Assembly: GCF_015645465.1 (NCBI RefSeq)
Contig: NZ_JADOEL010000005.1
Location: 140,378-204,377 of the forward strand
DNA: 64,000 bases
DNA from: Herminiimonas contaminans
GTDB lineage: Bacteria > Pseudomonadota > Gammaproteobacteria > Burkholderiales > Burkholderiaceae_D
Direction: 5' to 3'
In this document: positions 54,270 to 62,293 of the stretch, one piece after another
How the letters are laid out: every line of letters begins with the position of its first letter
Numbering within the stretch: position 1 is the stretch's first letter
Notes under the pieces: generated by a model
Seen by the model: only the letters and a program-made list of their open reading frames with translations
Database searches by the model: none
Told to the model about the DNA's origin: nothing
Program-made: the position numbers and the translations under genes

Positions 54270-54290
54270 CTGGCTCCGGGTTCCCGGTCT
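54156..54290 (+). other. putative DGR variable repeat (VR)
   Basis: From Arg257 to just past the stop codon. Varied positions fall between the fixed RGG (257-259) and VGFRC (284-288). The invariant, GC-rich 3' part with the stop codon would be the initiation-of-mutagenic-homing section, followed at once by the hairpin at 54292-54312. No second copy (template repeat) was seen in the window. Confidence 0.6.
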
Positions 54291-54291
54291 C

Positions 54292-54312
54292 GGGCGCTGC
54301 AGCGCAGCGTCC
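54292..54312 (+). terminator. GC-rich hairpin after the variable gene
   Basis: GGGCGCTGC-AGC-GCAGCGTCC: a 9-bp stem (one G-T pair) with a 3-nt loop, followed by TTTCT. It could be a partial terminator. Its place directly after the variable region also matches the hairpin needed for target recognition in DGRs. Confidence 0.55.
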
Positions 54313-54337
54313 TTTCTGAACAGAACGAAAGGTAATC

Positions 54338-54514
54338 ATGACTACAAACATTCAACTTTTGAAGCGCGCCGTCGTTCTGTTTCCCCGCGCCGATTATACA
54401 AACCCAGCAAGTGTGCGCCACGCGCGTCGGGCATGGCTTCGCAGCATCGTGCTGCTACGTGGCCGCGCCGAGTCGAAGTGGATTCTTGACCACCCAATCA
54501 CCAGGCAGACATGA
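54338..54514 (+). CDS. small basic hypothetical protein, 58 aa
   Basis: Starts MTTNIQLLKRAVVLFPRADYTN after GAAAGGTAATC; Arg-rich helical middle (VRHARRAWLRSIVLLRGRAESKW). Not an Avd-type DGR accessory (those are about 120-residue four-helix proteins). Overlaps the next frame by 4 bp. Function unknown. Confidence 0.6.
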   Translation: MTTNIQLLKRAVVLFPRADYTNPASVRHARRAWLRSIVLLRGRAESKWILDHPITRQT

Positions 54515-54621
54515 AAGCAATTTTTTACTGGACACGTCACCGCATGAAAAGCGGCGACACATTTAAAACAGCAATCCGTAGCGCAGTACGCGCGGCAATC
54601 CCAAGCAAGAGGAAAAAATGA
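54511..54621 (+). CDS. very small basic protein, 36 aa
   Basis: MKAIFYWTRHRMKSGDTFKTA and a Lys/Arg-rich end. ATGA overlaps on both sides join the 58-residue gene to the recombinase gene, which favours real translation. Confidence 0.5.
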   Translation: MKAIFYWTRHRMKSGDTFKTAIRSAVRAAIPSKRKK

Positions 54622-55670
54622 GCGAATCCACAGCAATAGCAACACGTCAGGACTTCAACGGCTCCGAAAGCAAATTCGCGGTGCAAGAAACCGCATCCAC
54701 TATGGCCGCTGCTCAAGGCAAGGCAATGGTCGAAGCGCGCTATGTCATGGCAATGCGCCAGCCCCGCAATTGGGATCAGGTGCGATTGGACATACTCACC
54801 GAGTGCAAGCGCCCAACGTTTGCCGATAACAAGAGCGTTTACTACATCAAGCCAATCGGGCAAGGCGTAGAAGGCTTAGGGATTCGCTTCGTCGAGTCAG
54901 CCCTGCGCCACATGAAAAACGTGCTGATCGAGCCAGTCATGCTGTTTGAAGATGACACAAAAGAAATTCAGCGCGTGACCGTCACTGATCTGGAATCGAA
55001 CATTACTTACTCTACCGATGTGCGCGTGTCGAAGACCGTAGAACGCAGCAAGCCTATGGATGATGGCAGCTTCATATCGATGCGTAAAAACAGCTACAAC
55101 AAGGCTGTCTATACCGTCCCGGCGAATGACGATGATCTTTTAAACAAGCGCGGCGCACTGATTTCCAAGGCCATGCGGACACTCGGCTTGCGCATCATCC
55201 CTGGCGATATTCAAGACGAAGCCATCGACATTATCAAAAAGATTCGCATGGACGACGCTGCCGCCGATCCAGCCGCCGAGCGCAAACGCATCGTTGACGC
55301 CTTCGGTGAAATCGGCGTCAAGGCGACAGATTTGACCACCTATCTCGGACATTCGCTTGACACCTGTTCACCAGCAGAACTGGTCAGCCTTCGTGGTGTG
55401 TACAGCGCCATACGTGACGGTGAAGCGACCTGGGCAACGGTCATGGAAAACAAGGCTGAGCAGGAAAGTAGCGACAAAAAGCCGACTGACAAAAAGACCC
55501 TGCCTACCTGTACCGATGAAAGTTTCGAAGCCAAATCACCAGGCTGGCGGAAAACGATTCTCGACAAGAAAAAAACCGTCGCCGAATTGGTCGCCACCAT
55601 TCAAACCAAAGAACTGCTGACAGAAGCACAAAAGCTGACCATCGATTCCTGGTCGCACGAAAACGATTAA
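54618..55670 (+). CDS. putative phage recombinase (ssDNA-annealing type)
   Basis: A 350-residue protein with KAMVEARYVMAMRQPRNWDQVRLDILTECKRPTFADN at residues 35-70, then YYIKPIGQGVEGLGIRFVESALRHMKN and an alpha/beta core. It is directly upstream of a YqaJ exonuclease, the position of RecT/Erf-like annealing proteins. No exact family is recognised, so the function is from context. The C-terminal 60 residues are helical with a Lys-rich linker. Confidence 0.6.
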   Translation: MSESTAIATRQDFNGSESKFAVQETASTMAAAQGKAMVEARYVMAMRQPRNWDQVRLDILTECKRPTFADNKSVYYIKPIGQGVEGLGIRFVESALRHMKNVLIEPVMLFEDDTKEIQRVTVTDLESNITYSTDVRVSKTVERSKPMDDGSFISMRKNSYNKAVYTVPANDDDLLNKRGALISKAMRTLGLRIIPGDIQDEAIDIIKKIRMDDAAADPAAERKRIVDAFGEIGVKATDLTTYLGHSLDTCSPAELVSLRGVYSAIRDGEATWATVMENKAEQESSDKKPTDKKTLPTCTDESFEAKSPGWRKTILDKKKTVAELVATIQTKELLTEAQKLTIDSWSHEND

Positions 55671-55695
55671 TCCGCCAATTCCAAAGGAGAGCGAT

Positions 55696-57312
55696 TTGAA
55701 ATCCGTACACAAAATTACCCATAACCTGGTTCAAGGCTCACCCGAGTGGCAAGAATTCCGCCTAACTCATTTCGGTGCGAGCGAAGCGGCCGCAATGCTG
55801 GGCTTGTCCAAGAAGGTCAAGCGCAATGAACTGCTGCACATGAAACACACCGGCAACGCCAAAGAATTTAGCGAATGGGTACAAACCAACATTCTTGATC
55901 ATGGTCATGTCGTAGAAGCCCAGGCGCGCCCACTGGTTGAGTCAATGATTGGCGAAGACCTGTACCCGGTGACCTGCTCGCTCGGCCTGCTGTCCGCATC
56001 TTGTGACGGCCTCACCATGTCCGACGAAATCGCTTTCGAGCATAAGCAATGGAATACTGCTCACGCTGCATTGGTGGCTGCCGGCGAGCTTCCGGAAGAA
56101 CACATGCCGCAATGTCAGCAGATCATGCTTGTGACCGGCGCCGAGAAAGTCGTGTTCGTCATGTCGGACGGAACTGCAGATAGCTTTGTCAGCATGGAAG
56201 TTCTGCCTGATCAAGCATGGTTTGACCGCATCGTAGCGGGCTGGAAGCAATTCGAAATTGACCTGGCTGATTATGTACCAGCGGAAGTCGTTTTCGCGCC
56301 AGTTGCAACGCCTACTCTTGGCCTCCCTGCCCTTACCATCCATGTGGAAGGCTCCATTGCGCTGAAGTCCAACCTGACATTGTTCGGCGAGAAGCTGCAG
56401 GCTTTCGTCGAAAACATCGACAAAGAACCTACGGATGACCAGGGCTTTGCTGACGCAGAAAACGCCGTCAAGACCTTGCAAAAGGCCGAGGATGCGCTTT
56501 CTGCAGCAGAGGACAGTGCGCTGGCACAGACTGCCAGCATTGACGAGATGCGCCGAATGGTCGAGATGTACCGCAATCTGGCGCGCGACACTCGCCTGGC
56601 GATGGAAAAGGTCGTCAAGTCACAGAAAGAGAAAGTCCGGGCAGCCATCTTGCAAGGCGGCAAAGACAAATTTGCAGACCATGTGACCAGCCTCAACAAG
56701 CGTATTGGCTGGGATTACATGCCATTTATCGCAGCAGATTTTGCCGGTGCCATGAAAGGCAAGAAAACTATCGCCAGCTTGCGCGATGCCGTCGACACCG
56801 AACTGGCACGGGTAAAAATCGAAGCCAATGCCATCGCCGACAAAATCCAGATCAACATCGCCACCCTGCAGACCGAGGGAGAAAACCACAAGTTTCTGTT
56901 CGCCGATGTTGCGCAGATCGTCCTGAAGGATAAAGACGACCTGCTGGCATTGGTCAAGATGCGCATTGCCGCACATGACGCGGCCGAGGAACAGCGCAAG
57001 GCTACAGAGCGTGAAAAAATCCGCGTGGAAGAAGAAGCCAAAGCAACCGCGAAAGCACAAGCCGAAATGCGCGCAGCCACGGCTGCACACTCAATTACGG
57101 CGGCTGCTACTGAAGCCGTGATCAGCAAACCTTCAGGCGCCCGCAGCGCCAAGGCTATGCCAGTTGGCCACATTGCAGATCGTGTAAGCGATCAGCAGAT
57201 CATCGACGCAATTGCCGAAATGTTCAACATGACCAAAGCAGAAGCAATTAAACGCATCGCCAATATCGACCTGGTCGCTGCACATCAAAGCCTTGCTGCA
57301 GTAGCAGCCTAA
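55696..57312 (+). CDS. YqaJ-type exonuclease with long coiled-coil extension
   Basis: A 538-residue protein. Residues 1-200 are the lambda-exonuclease-like YqaJ domain (QGSPEWQEFRLTHFGASEAAAMLG; catalytic Asp104 in SCDGL, Glu115 and Lys117 in FEHKQW). The remaining 330 residues form an unusual helical extension rich in Ala, Glu and Lys, ending in a small domain (DQQIIDAIAEMFNMTKAEAIKRI). The start codon is TTG at 55696 behind AAGGAGAGCGA. It would resect DNA ends for the annealing protein upstream. Confidence 0.85.
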   Translation: MKSVHKITHNLVQGSPEWQEFRLTHFGASEAAAMLGLSKKVKRNELLHMKHTGNAKEFSEWVQTNILDHGHVVEAQARPLVESMIGEDLYPVTCSLGLLSASCDGLTMSDEIAFEHKQWNTAHAALVAAGELPEEHMPQCQQIMLVTGAEKVVFVMSDGTADSFVSMEVLPDQAWFDRIVAGWKQFEIDLADYVPAEVVFAPVATPTLGLPALTIHVEGSIALKSNLTLFGEKLQAFVENIDKEPTDDQGFADAENAVKTLQKAEDALSAAEDSALAQTASIDEMRRMVEMYRNLARDTRLAMEKVVKSQKEKVRAAILQGGKDKFADHVTSLNKRIGWDYMPFIAADFAGAMKGKKTIASLRDAVDTELARVKIEANAIADKIQINIATLQTEGENHKFLFADVAQIVLKDKDDLLALVKMRIAAHDAAEEQRKATEREKIRVEEEAKATAKAQAEMRAATAAHSITAAATEAVISKPSGARSAKAMPVGHIADRVSDQQIIDAIAEMFNMTKAEAIKRIANIDLVAAHQSLAAVAA

Positions 57313-57337
57313 TTCAACCCCGATAAACAAGGACATC

Positions 57338-57598
57338 ATGAATACCGAAACCAAACATCAAGAAATTCCTGTCACGCCCGTTGAGTCGTCGCAGATTGCC
57401 GCAATTGGATATGACGCAGGTACCAGCACCCTGGCGATCCAGTTCCCGGCAAAGACCGGTGCCGGCAGCGTTTACCACTACGCGAATTTCGAAGCCGAAC
57501 GCTATGCCGACTTCCTGGCGGCTGAATCGAAGGGCTCATTCTTCGGCAAGTACATCAAGCCGTTCAAAGATCGCTATCCGTACAAAAAAGTTTCCTGA
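57338..57598 (+). CDS. KTSC-domain protein
   Basis: An 86-residue protein with ESSQIAAIGYDAGTSTLAIQF, VYHYANFEAERYADFLAAES and the closing SFFGKYIKPFKDRYPYKKV, the KTSC domain pattern. Such domains occur alone in phages or fused to nucleic-acid enzymes; function not established. Confidence 0.85.
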   Translation: MNTETKHQEIPVTPVESSQIAAIGYDAGTSTLAIQFPAKTGAGSVYHYANFEAERYADFLAAESKGSFFGKYIKPFKDRYPYKKVS

Positions 57599-57683
57599 TT
57601 CCCGAGGCCTCCCCGGAGCCGTAGCGTTGCGATAGCGGCGCTAATCCGGGACGAATTCAAAGACAAACTAACGAGGAATGCAA

Positions 57684-58361
57684 ATGAATGCACCAGACCA
57701 GATGAAGATCGACGGCTTACCGGAAGCTGAAGAAAACACGCACATGATCGTGCGGATTAGCGCCGTTGCAGTAAAGCTGGTGCATCCGTTCGCAGCACAA
57801 AATGACATTCGCTTCTACCTGAATGGGATCAACGTACGCCCGCTGGATGATGGCTCGGTCATGATCGTAGCCACAAACGGCCATCGCTACATCGTCGTGC
57901 GTGACCCAAACGGCTACGCTGAGAAAGAAATAATCGTGTCGATCAGCAAGGACGCACTTAAACACACTTCCAGCGCCAAGCACACCCTAGACGTCATGTC
58001 GAACGGTAACGCAATGATTTCGGGTGATGTTGCTCAACCGCTTTTCATCCAGCCAGGTAACTCCATCATCGAGGGCGATTTCCCGCGCATTGAACGAGTG
58101 GCCAGTACAGTCGGCTACCGCGAGGGAATATCTGGCGCCGTGAATCCGCGATACCTCAATGACGCGCTTGCGATTGGGAAGACATTCGGGGAATCGATTC
58201 GCTTCTTTACCCGCGATAACGACAGCCCACTTACTTTCGTGTTGGGCGGCCTTGGAGATCTCGAGTGTTTCGGCGGCATCATGAAACTGAATGATAGCTT
58301 CGATGCATTGCCGAACTGGTTCCCTTTGCCAAAGCCAATCGAATCACTCTCGGATATTTGA
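57684..58361 (+). CDS. sliding-clamp-like (DnaN-related) phage protein
   Basis: A 225-residue protein with the DNA polymerase III beta-clamp sub-pattern: RFYLNGINVRPLDDGSVMIVATNGHRYIVVRD (residues about 48-80), then VSISKDALKHT and GDFPRIERV. The bacterial clamp has three such units over some 366 residues; here about one and a half are present. GAGGA at 57673-57677 favours the ATG at 57684 over 57678. It could modify host replisome traffic or act as its own clamp. Confidence 0.75.
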   Translation: MNAPDQMKIDGLPEAEENTHMIVRISAVAVKLVHPFAAQNDIRFYLNGINVRPLDDGSVMIVATNGHRYIVVRDPNGYAEKEIIVSISKDALKHTSSAKHTLDVMSNGNAMISGDVAQPLFIQPGNSIIEGDFPRIERVASTVGYREGISGAVNPRYLNDALAIGKTFGESIRFFTRDNDSPLTFVLGGLGDLECFGGIMKLNDSFDALPNWFPLPKPIESLSDI

Positions 58362-58368
58362 GGCCAGC

Positions 58369-60099
58369 ATGAAGCGCGATAACTTTACCCTGCCCCTGGG
58401 CTTGCCCGATGAAATGATCGTTGATAATTTCGCGGGCGGCGGCGGAGCCAGTAAGGCAATTTTGATGGCTTTGGGACGTGAACCCGACATAGCGATAAAC
58501 CACGACGGCGAAGCCTTGTGCATGCATGCGGCCAACCACCCCACAACCAGGCACTACCAAGAAGATGTATTTCTGGTTCATCCAGGCTTTGTTACCAATC
58601 AACAGCCGATAGGCTTGGCGTGGTTTTCCCCGACCTGCACCCATTTTTCTCGCGCCAAGGGTGACAACATCTTGAACCAGAAGCTGCGAGGCCTGGCATG
58701 GGTGACGCTCAAATGGGCAGCATTTCAGGCGCCGCGCTGCATCTTCCTTGAGAACGTTGAGGAGTTTCAAGGGTGGTGTCCGCTGGATGCCAAGGGTAAG
58801 CCTATCAAGAATCTGAAAGGCCGCACCTTCAATGCATTTGTAAAAGCACTTTCTACCGGCCTGGATAAAGAACATCCCGACTTAGCAGAGATTCATGAAA
58901 CATTGGGCGGCGATTTCCCTATCGATCGCTTGTATCGCGGCCTTGGGTACAAGGTCGAATGGAAGGTCATACGCGCCTGTGATTTTGGCGCGCCTACCAT
59001 TCGGAAGCGTCTGTTTATGATTATGCGTCGGGATGGGCTGCCTATTGTCTGGCCTGAGCCTACACACGGCGATCCGGAATCGTTGGCAGTCAAAAACGGC
59101 AAGCTCCTGCCGTGGAAAACCGCAGCCGATTGCATCGACTGGTCAATCAAATGTCCGTCGATTCTGTTCGACCGCAAACGCCCACTAAAGCCAAAGACAC
59201 TGCAGCGCATTGGCCGCGGCTTCGAGCGGTACGTGAAAGACGCGGAATCTCCATTTATAGCGCCTGTATCAATTGATGGAGTATTGAGAGCCGACCACAT
59301 CACCAAATTCAATACCGGCAGCATAGGCCACGATATGCGCGTCCCTATGGCCACGGCAACGTCCGGCGGCGGTGCTGCCCGCCCAGCCGGTGCGCCGCAC
59401 GGCCTTGGTGTGGTTTCAGCGTCGCTTGTCCAGTACTACAGTGGCGGCAGCCAAAACCGCTCAATGGACGACCCGATGCCGCCAGCAGTCACGCATGACC
59501 GTATTGCGGTGACTTGCGCGCACCTGGTAGGTATCGATAACCAAAGCGCCGGTACCGGCGCAGCATGGAGCGCAAGCAAGCCTATAAACACAATAGTTAC
59601 TGAAAATCGACACGCGTTGGTTACTTCGCACTGTGTAAAGCTGCGAAACCATCAGTTCGGCCAATCGATGTTGGAGCCAGTGGGGACGCTCACCGCTGGC
59701 GGCGGACACGTTGGAGAGGTGCGCACGACGCTATCCGCATCGAGCAATACAGAAGCGCGTCGACAAGCCGTCCGTGAGTTTCTTTGGGAATACTGCCCAA
59801 GCCTGGCAGGTGTAGAGCGTCCTGAGCTGGTAATGATCAATGGTGTATGGATGGAAGTCGTAGACATCGGCTTACGCATGCTGATTCCGCGTGAGCTGGC
59901 AAACGCTCAAGGCTTTCCACCGGATTACATTCTCGATCCGGAATACACCTACACGGACAAAAAAGGGAAGGCGAAAACAAAGCGGCTCCCAGGGTATGCC
60001 CAGGTGCGCATGATTGGGAACAGTGTTTCACCCCCACCCGCCCGAGCCTTGATCGAGGCCAACTTTAAACACGAACAACAAATTGCGAGGGTCGCATGA
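58369..60099 (+). CDS. DNA C5-cytosine methyltransferase
   Basis: A 576-residue Dcm-type enzyme: motif I VDNFAGGGGASKA (residues 18-30), motif IV SPTCTHFS with nucleophile Cys90 (a PTC variant of the usual PPC), motif VI ENV at 128-130, motif VIII-like APTIRKRLFMIM, and closing motifs IX-X (GNSVSPPPARALIEANF). A large region between VIII and IX is the target-recognition part. The start at 58369 is preferred over 58291, which lies within the previous gene. No restriction partner is seen. Confidence 0.9.
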   Translation: MKRDNFTLPLGLPDEMIVDNFAGGGGASKAILMALGREPDIAINHDGEALCMHAANHPTTRHYQEDVFLVHPGFVTNQQPIGLAWFSPTCTHFSRAKGDNILNQKLRGLAWVTLKWAAFQAPRCIFLENVEEFQGWCPLDAKGKPIKNLKGRTFNAFVKALSTGLDKEHPDLAEIHETLGGDFPIDRLYRGLGYKVEWKVIRACDFGAPTIRKRLFMIMRRDGLPIVWPEPTHGDPESLAVKNGKLLPWKTAADCIDWSIKCPSILFDRKRPLKPKTLQRIGRGFERYVKDAESPFIAPVSIDGVLRADHITKFNTGSIGHDMRVPMATATSGGGAARPAGAPHGLGVVSASLVQYYSGGSQNRSMDDPMPPAVTHDRIAVTCAHLVGIDNQSAGTGAAWSASKPINTIVTENRHALVTSHCVKLRNHQFGQSMLEPVGTLTAGGGHVGEVRTTLSASSNTEARRQAVREFLWEYCPSLAGVERPELVMINGVWMEVVDIGLRMLIPRELANAQGFPPDYILDPEYTYTDKKGKAKTKRLPGYAQVRMIGNSVSPPPARALIEANFKHEQQIARVA

Positions 60100-60431
60100 C
60101 CACCATACAGACCGACCAGGCAGTACCAGCAACCCCAAAAACAGAGGCGTGGCTGATCGAACGCTACGACGCAAACGATAAGTTGGTGCGCAGTGTAGTA
60201 CTTGCGCCTCTGACAGACGACGTATTCCTAGATGAGTCCAGCGAAGCGATTGCATTGTGCCGCGTCGAAGATGCCGCCCCTCAACAGGCGGTAGCCGCCA
60301 GTAGTGAGCCGGTGAAGCTGACCGACTGGGATCGCATATCAAAAGCTGCTGCAACTGCATGTAATGAGTACGGGCAATGGATGCCTGAACGCTGGATTCA
60401 ATTGTTTGTCGCCGCTTACAACAAGGAATAA
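60096..60431 (+). CDS. hypothetical phage protein, 111 aa
   Basis: Starts in an ATGA overlap with the methyltransferase. Parts: TEAWLIERYDANDKLVRSVVLAP, an Ala/Gln linker and a helical tail (DWDRISKAAATACNEYGQWMPERW). No known family. Confidence 0.6.
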   Translation: MTTIQTDQAVPATPKTEAWLIERYDANDKLVRSVVLAPLTDDVFLDESSEAIALCRVEDAAPQQAVAASSEPVKLTDWDRISKAAATACNEYGQWMPERWIQLFVAAYNKE

Positions 60432-60433
60432 AC

Positions 60434-61144
60434 ATGAATTTTATCGAAGCAATGAAAATCGCAGAAGGCGTGCTTGCCAAGTACAAAATCGATCAATTGA
60501 AATGGTGGAAGCGCTTGGACGGCACGCCAATGCTGAATGATCTGGCAGTGCGTTTTTCAGAGGCTTTTATGGAGGCCGCAACGGAAAAGAAAAATGCCGC
60601 TCAGCGCTGCAAGGTAGGAAGTATTTGCACCCCTGAAACATGCACTTGCGCGCTTATTGACGATGAGCCGAACGTGTCTGTATCCACCAATCAGCCAGTA
60701 CAAGCCAAGGCGCTGACGGATGAGCAGATCAAGGATGCAATACTGCGCCTCGATGACTGCGAAGTAATTGACGGTAATGGCGTGACTCAAGAGGCGATCG
60801 CTATCGTGCGCGCCCTGCTCGCCTCGCAACCATCGGCGCAGCCAATTGAGCAAACCGGGGACGGGTGCACCCATGCCGGAATGTTCGCAACGGATAACGA
60901 AACGGGCTTTGTTACTTGTGTTGGATGCGGTGAATTAGCGCCCATCGATAAACCATCGGCACCGGCTGATGTGGCGGCAGTGCGTGATGCAGAGCGCTAT
61001 CTGAAACTGCGCACTTGGTGCGTGGCAAATGAAGTGCCAATCTCTGTATGCAACGCGCGAACAGCAGATCAACTTGATAATGCAATAGATTCCGAGTCTG
61101 CCGCCCCTACCGCGCAACCGCAAGCCGATGGGGTGAAGGCATGA
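60434..61144 (+). CDS. hypothetical modular phage protein, 236 aa
   Basis: A string of short modules joined by Ala/Gln/Pro-rich linkers: an N-terminal helix (MNFIEAMKIAEGVLAKYKID), a Cys cluster (CKVGSICTPETCTCALID), a helical LTDEQIKDAILRLDDCE, a second Cys pair (CTHAGMFAT ... CVGCGELAP) and a tail. It looks like mosaic early-region filler proteins of temperate phages. Function unknown. Confidence 0.6.
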   Translation: MNFIEAMKIAEGVLAKYKIDQLKWWKRLDGTPMLNDLAVRFSEAFMEAATEKKNAAQRCKVGSICTPETCTCALIDDEPNVSVSTNQPVQAKALTDEQIKDAILRLDDCEVIDGNGVTQEAIAIVRALLASQPSAQPIEQTGDGCTHAGMFATDNETGFVTCVGCGELAPIDKPSAPADVAAVRDAERYLKLRTWCVANEVPISVCNARTADQLDNAIDSESAAPTAQPQADGVKA

Positions 61145-61521
61145 GCGACGAATACTACCTTCAAGACAGTCGCAGCTATGTTGGCAACGACGTTCTGTTT
61201 TGGGCAAAGGATGGCAAGGGTTACACGTCAGACGTGAGCAAGGCTCATATCTACACCAAGGCCGAGGCAGTGGCGCGCCACCAGATGCGAGAAACAGACA
61301 TTCCGTGGCCTAAGTCATACATCGACGCAAAGACGCGACCAGCCGTTGACATGCAGTACATACGACGCGCTGAGGCATTGGTCGGTACCGGGATCACCTT
61401 AATCAAACCCAAAAAACCAAAGGTAGACGTTATCAAGTGTGAAGGTTGCGGACGCATTATGCGCGACGGAGCGCAATACCTTGGCAATTGCACGCACTGC
61501 GGACAGGACAACAGACCATGA
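61141..61521 (+). CDS. hypothetical protein with C-terminal zinc ribbon
   Basis: A 126-residue protein. First half SYVGNDVLFWAKDGKGYTSDVSKAHIYTKAEA is a small module seen in early phage proteins; the end is CEGCGRIMRDGAQYLGNCTHCG, a CxxC...CxxC zinc ribbon. ATGA overlaps at both ends. Confidence 0.65.
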   Translation: MSDEYYLQDSRSYVGNDVLFWAKDGKGYTSDVSKAHIYTKAEAVARHQMRETDIPWPKSYIDAKTRPAVDMQYIRRAEALVGTGITLIKPKKPKVDVIKCEGCGRIMRDGAQYLGNCTHCGQDNRP

Positions 61522-61973
61522 CAGACATCAAGACAGTGCTGAAGCCTTGCCCATTTTGCGCTGGCAATCCTAAGCATATTAGAAACTCTCTTGATGAGCG
61601 TTATGGTTATGCGGTTAGCGTAACCTACGAATGCCAATCTTGCGGAGTAGCTAAAAGTGCGATTGGTGACACCACAAAGCCTGGCTACGCAGACAACTCA
61701 ACTGTTGAGCAGAGAGCTATGGCTGCTTGGAACACTCGCACCGCCCCGGTAGACGCGCAGGACGCTGTTGATGCGAAGCTACTGCAGCAGGCACGTGATG
61801 CGCTGCATGGGATGCTGAACAAGCGTGGATATGGTTGCGGCGATGGCAGTGATCACCAGGTAGAACAGCACAACACGGCTGCAAACAACAAGGCAACCGA
61901 AGCCATAGCCGCCATCGATGCCGCCCTGCAAGCAAGCCAAACCTCTGAGAATCAGGATGCAGTAAAGGAGTAA
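61518..61973 (+). CDS. Lar-like restriction-alleviation family protein
   Basis: A 151-residue protein whose first 75 residues match the Lar pattern: LKPCPFCAGNP (Cys11, Cys14), YECQSCGVA, and AMAAWNTRT. The C-terminal half is a separate helical region (LLQQARDALHGML). Rac Lar lessens type I restriction; many phage homologues are untested. The ATG at 61518 overlaps the previous stop. Confidence 0.75.
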   Translation: MTDIKTVLKPCPFCAGNPKHIRNSLDERYGYAVSVTYECQSCGVAKSAIGDTTKPGYADNSTVEQRAMAAWNTRTAPVDAQDAVDAKLLQQARDALHGMLNKRGYGCGDGSDHQVEQHNTAANNKATEAIAAIDAALQASQTSENQDAVKE

Positions 61974-61975
61974 AT

Positions 61976-62293
61976 ATGGGACAGACTGAAAAGCTACCGG
62001 AACGGGTCAGCACAAAAAAGGCGGCGGAAATTCTCGGCATACCCGAACATCTCATGTGCCGCCTCGACCCAGACTGCCACCGCATCAAACGGTTTAAGCT
62101 CACGCGGAAAACACACGTGTACGATCTCAATTCACTTTATCAGTACCTAGAATCATGCCAATCGAAACCATTACAAAGTCCGGCCGCAAGCGTTACCGCT
62201 GGACGTTCAACCGTATCATCGAGGGCAGCGGCCGCATTCGGCAAACGAAGCTCCTCCCTGCTGGAACTACTGCAGCCGAGGCCGACGCGTTAG
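61976..62293 (+). CDS. putative excisionase (Xis), overlapping int
   Basis: A 105-residue protein with RVSTKKAAEILGIPEHLMCRLDPDC, a MerR/Xis-type winged HTH, and DLNSLYQYLES. AAGGAG stands 8 bp before the ATG. The last 46 codons overlap the integrase gene in another frame, as xis overlaps int in lambda but more so; these residues are Ser/Ala/Arg-rich and perhaps not structured. Confidence 0.7.
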   Translation: MGQTEKLPERVSTKKAAEILGIPEHLMCRLDPDCHRIKRFKLTRKTHVYDLNSLYQYLESCQSKPLQSPAASVTAGRSTVSSRAAAAFGKRSSSLLELLQPRPTR

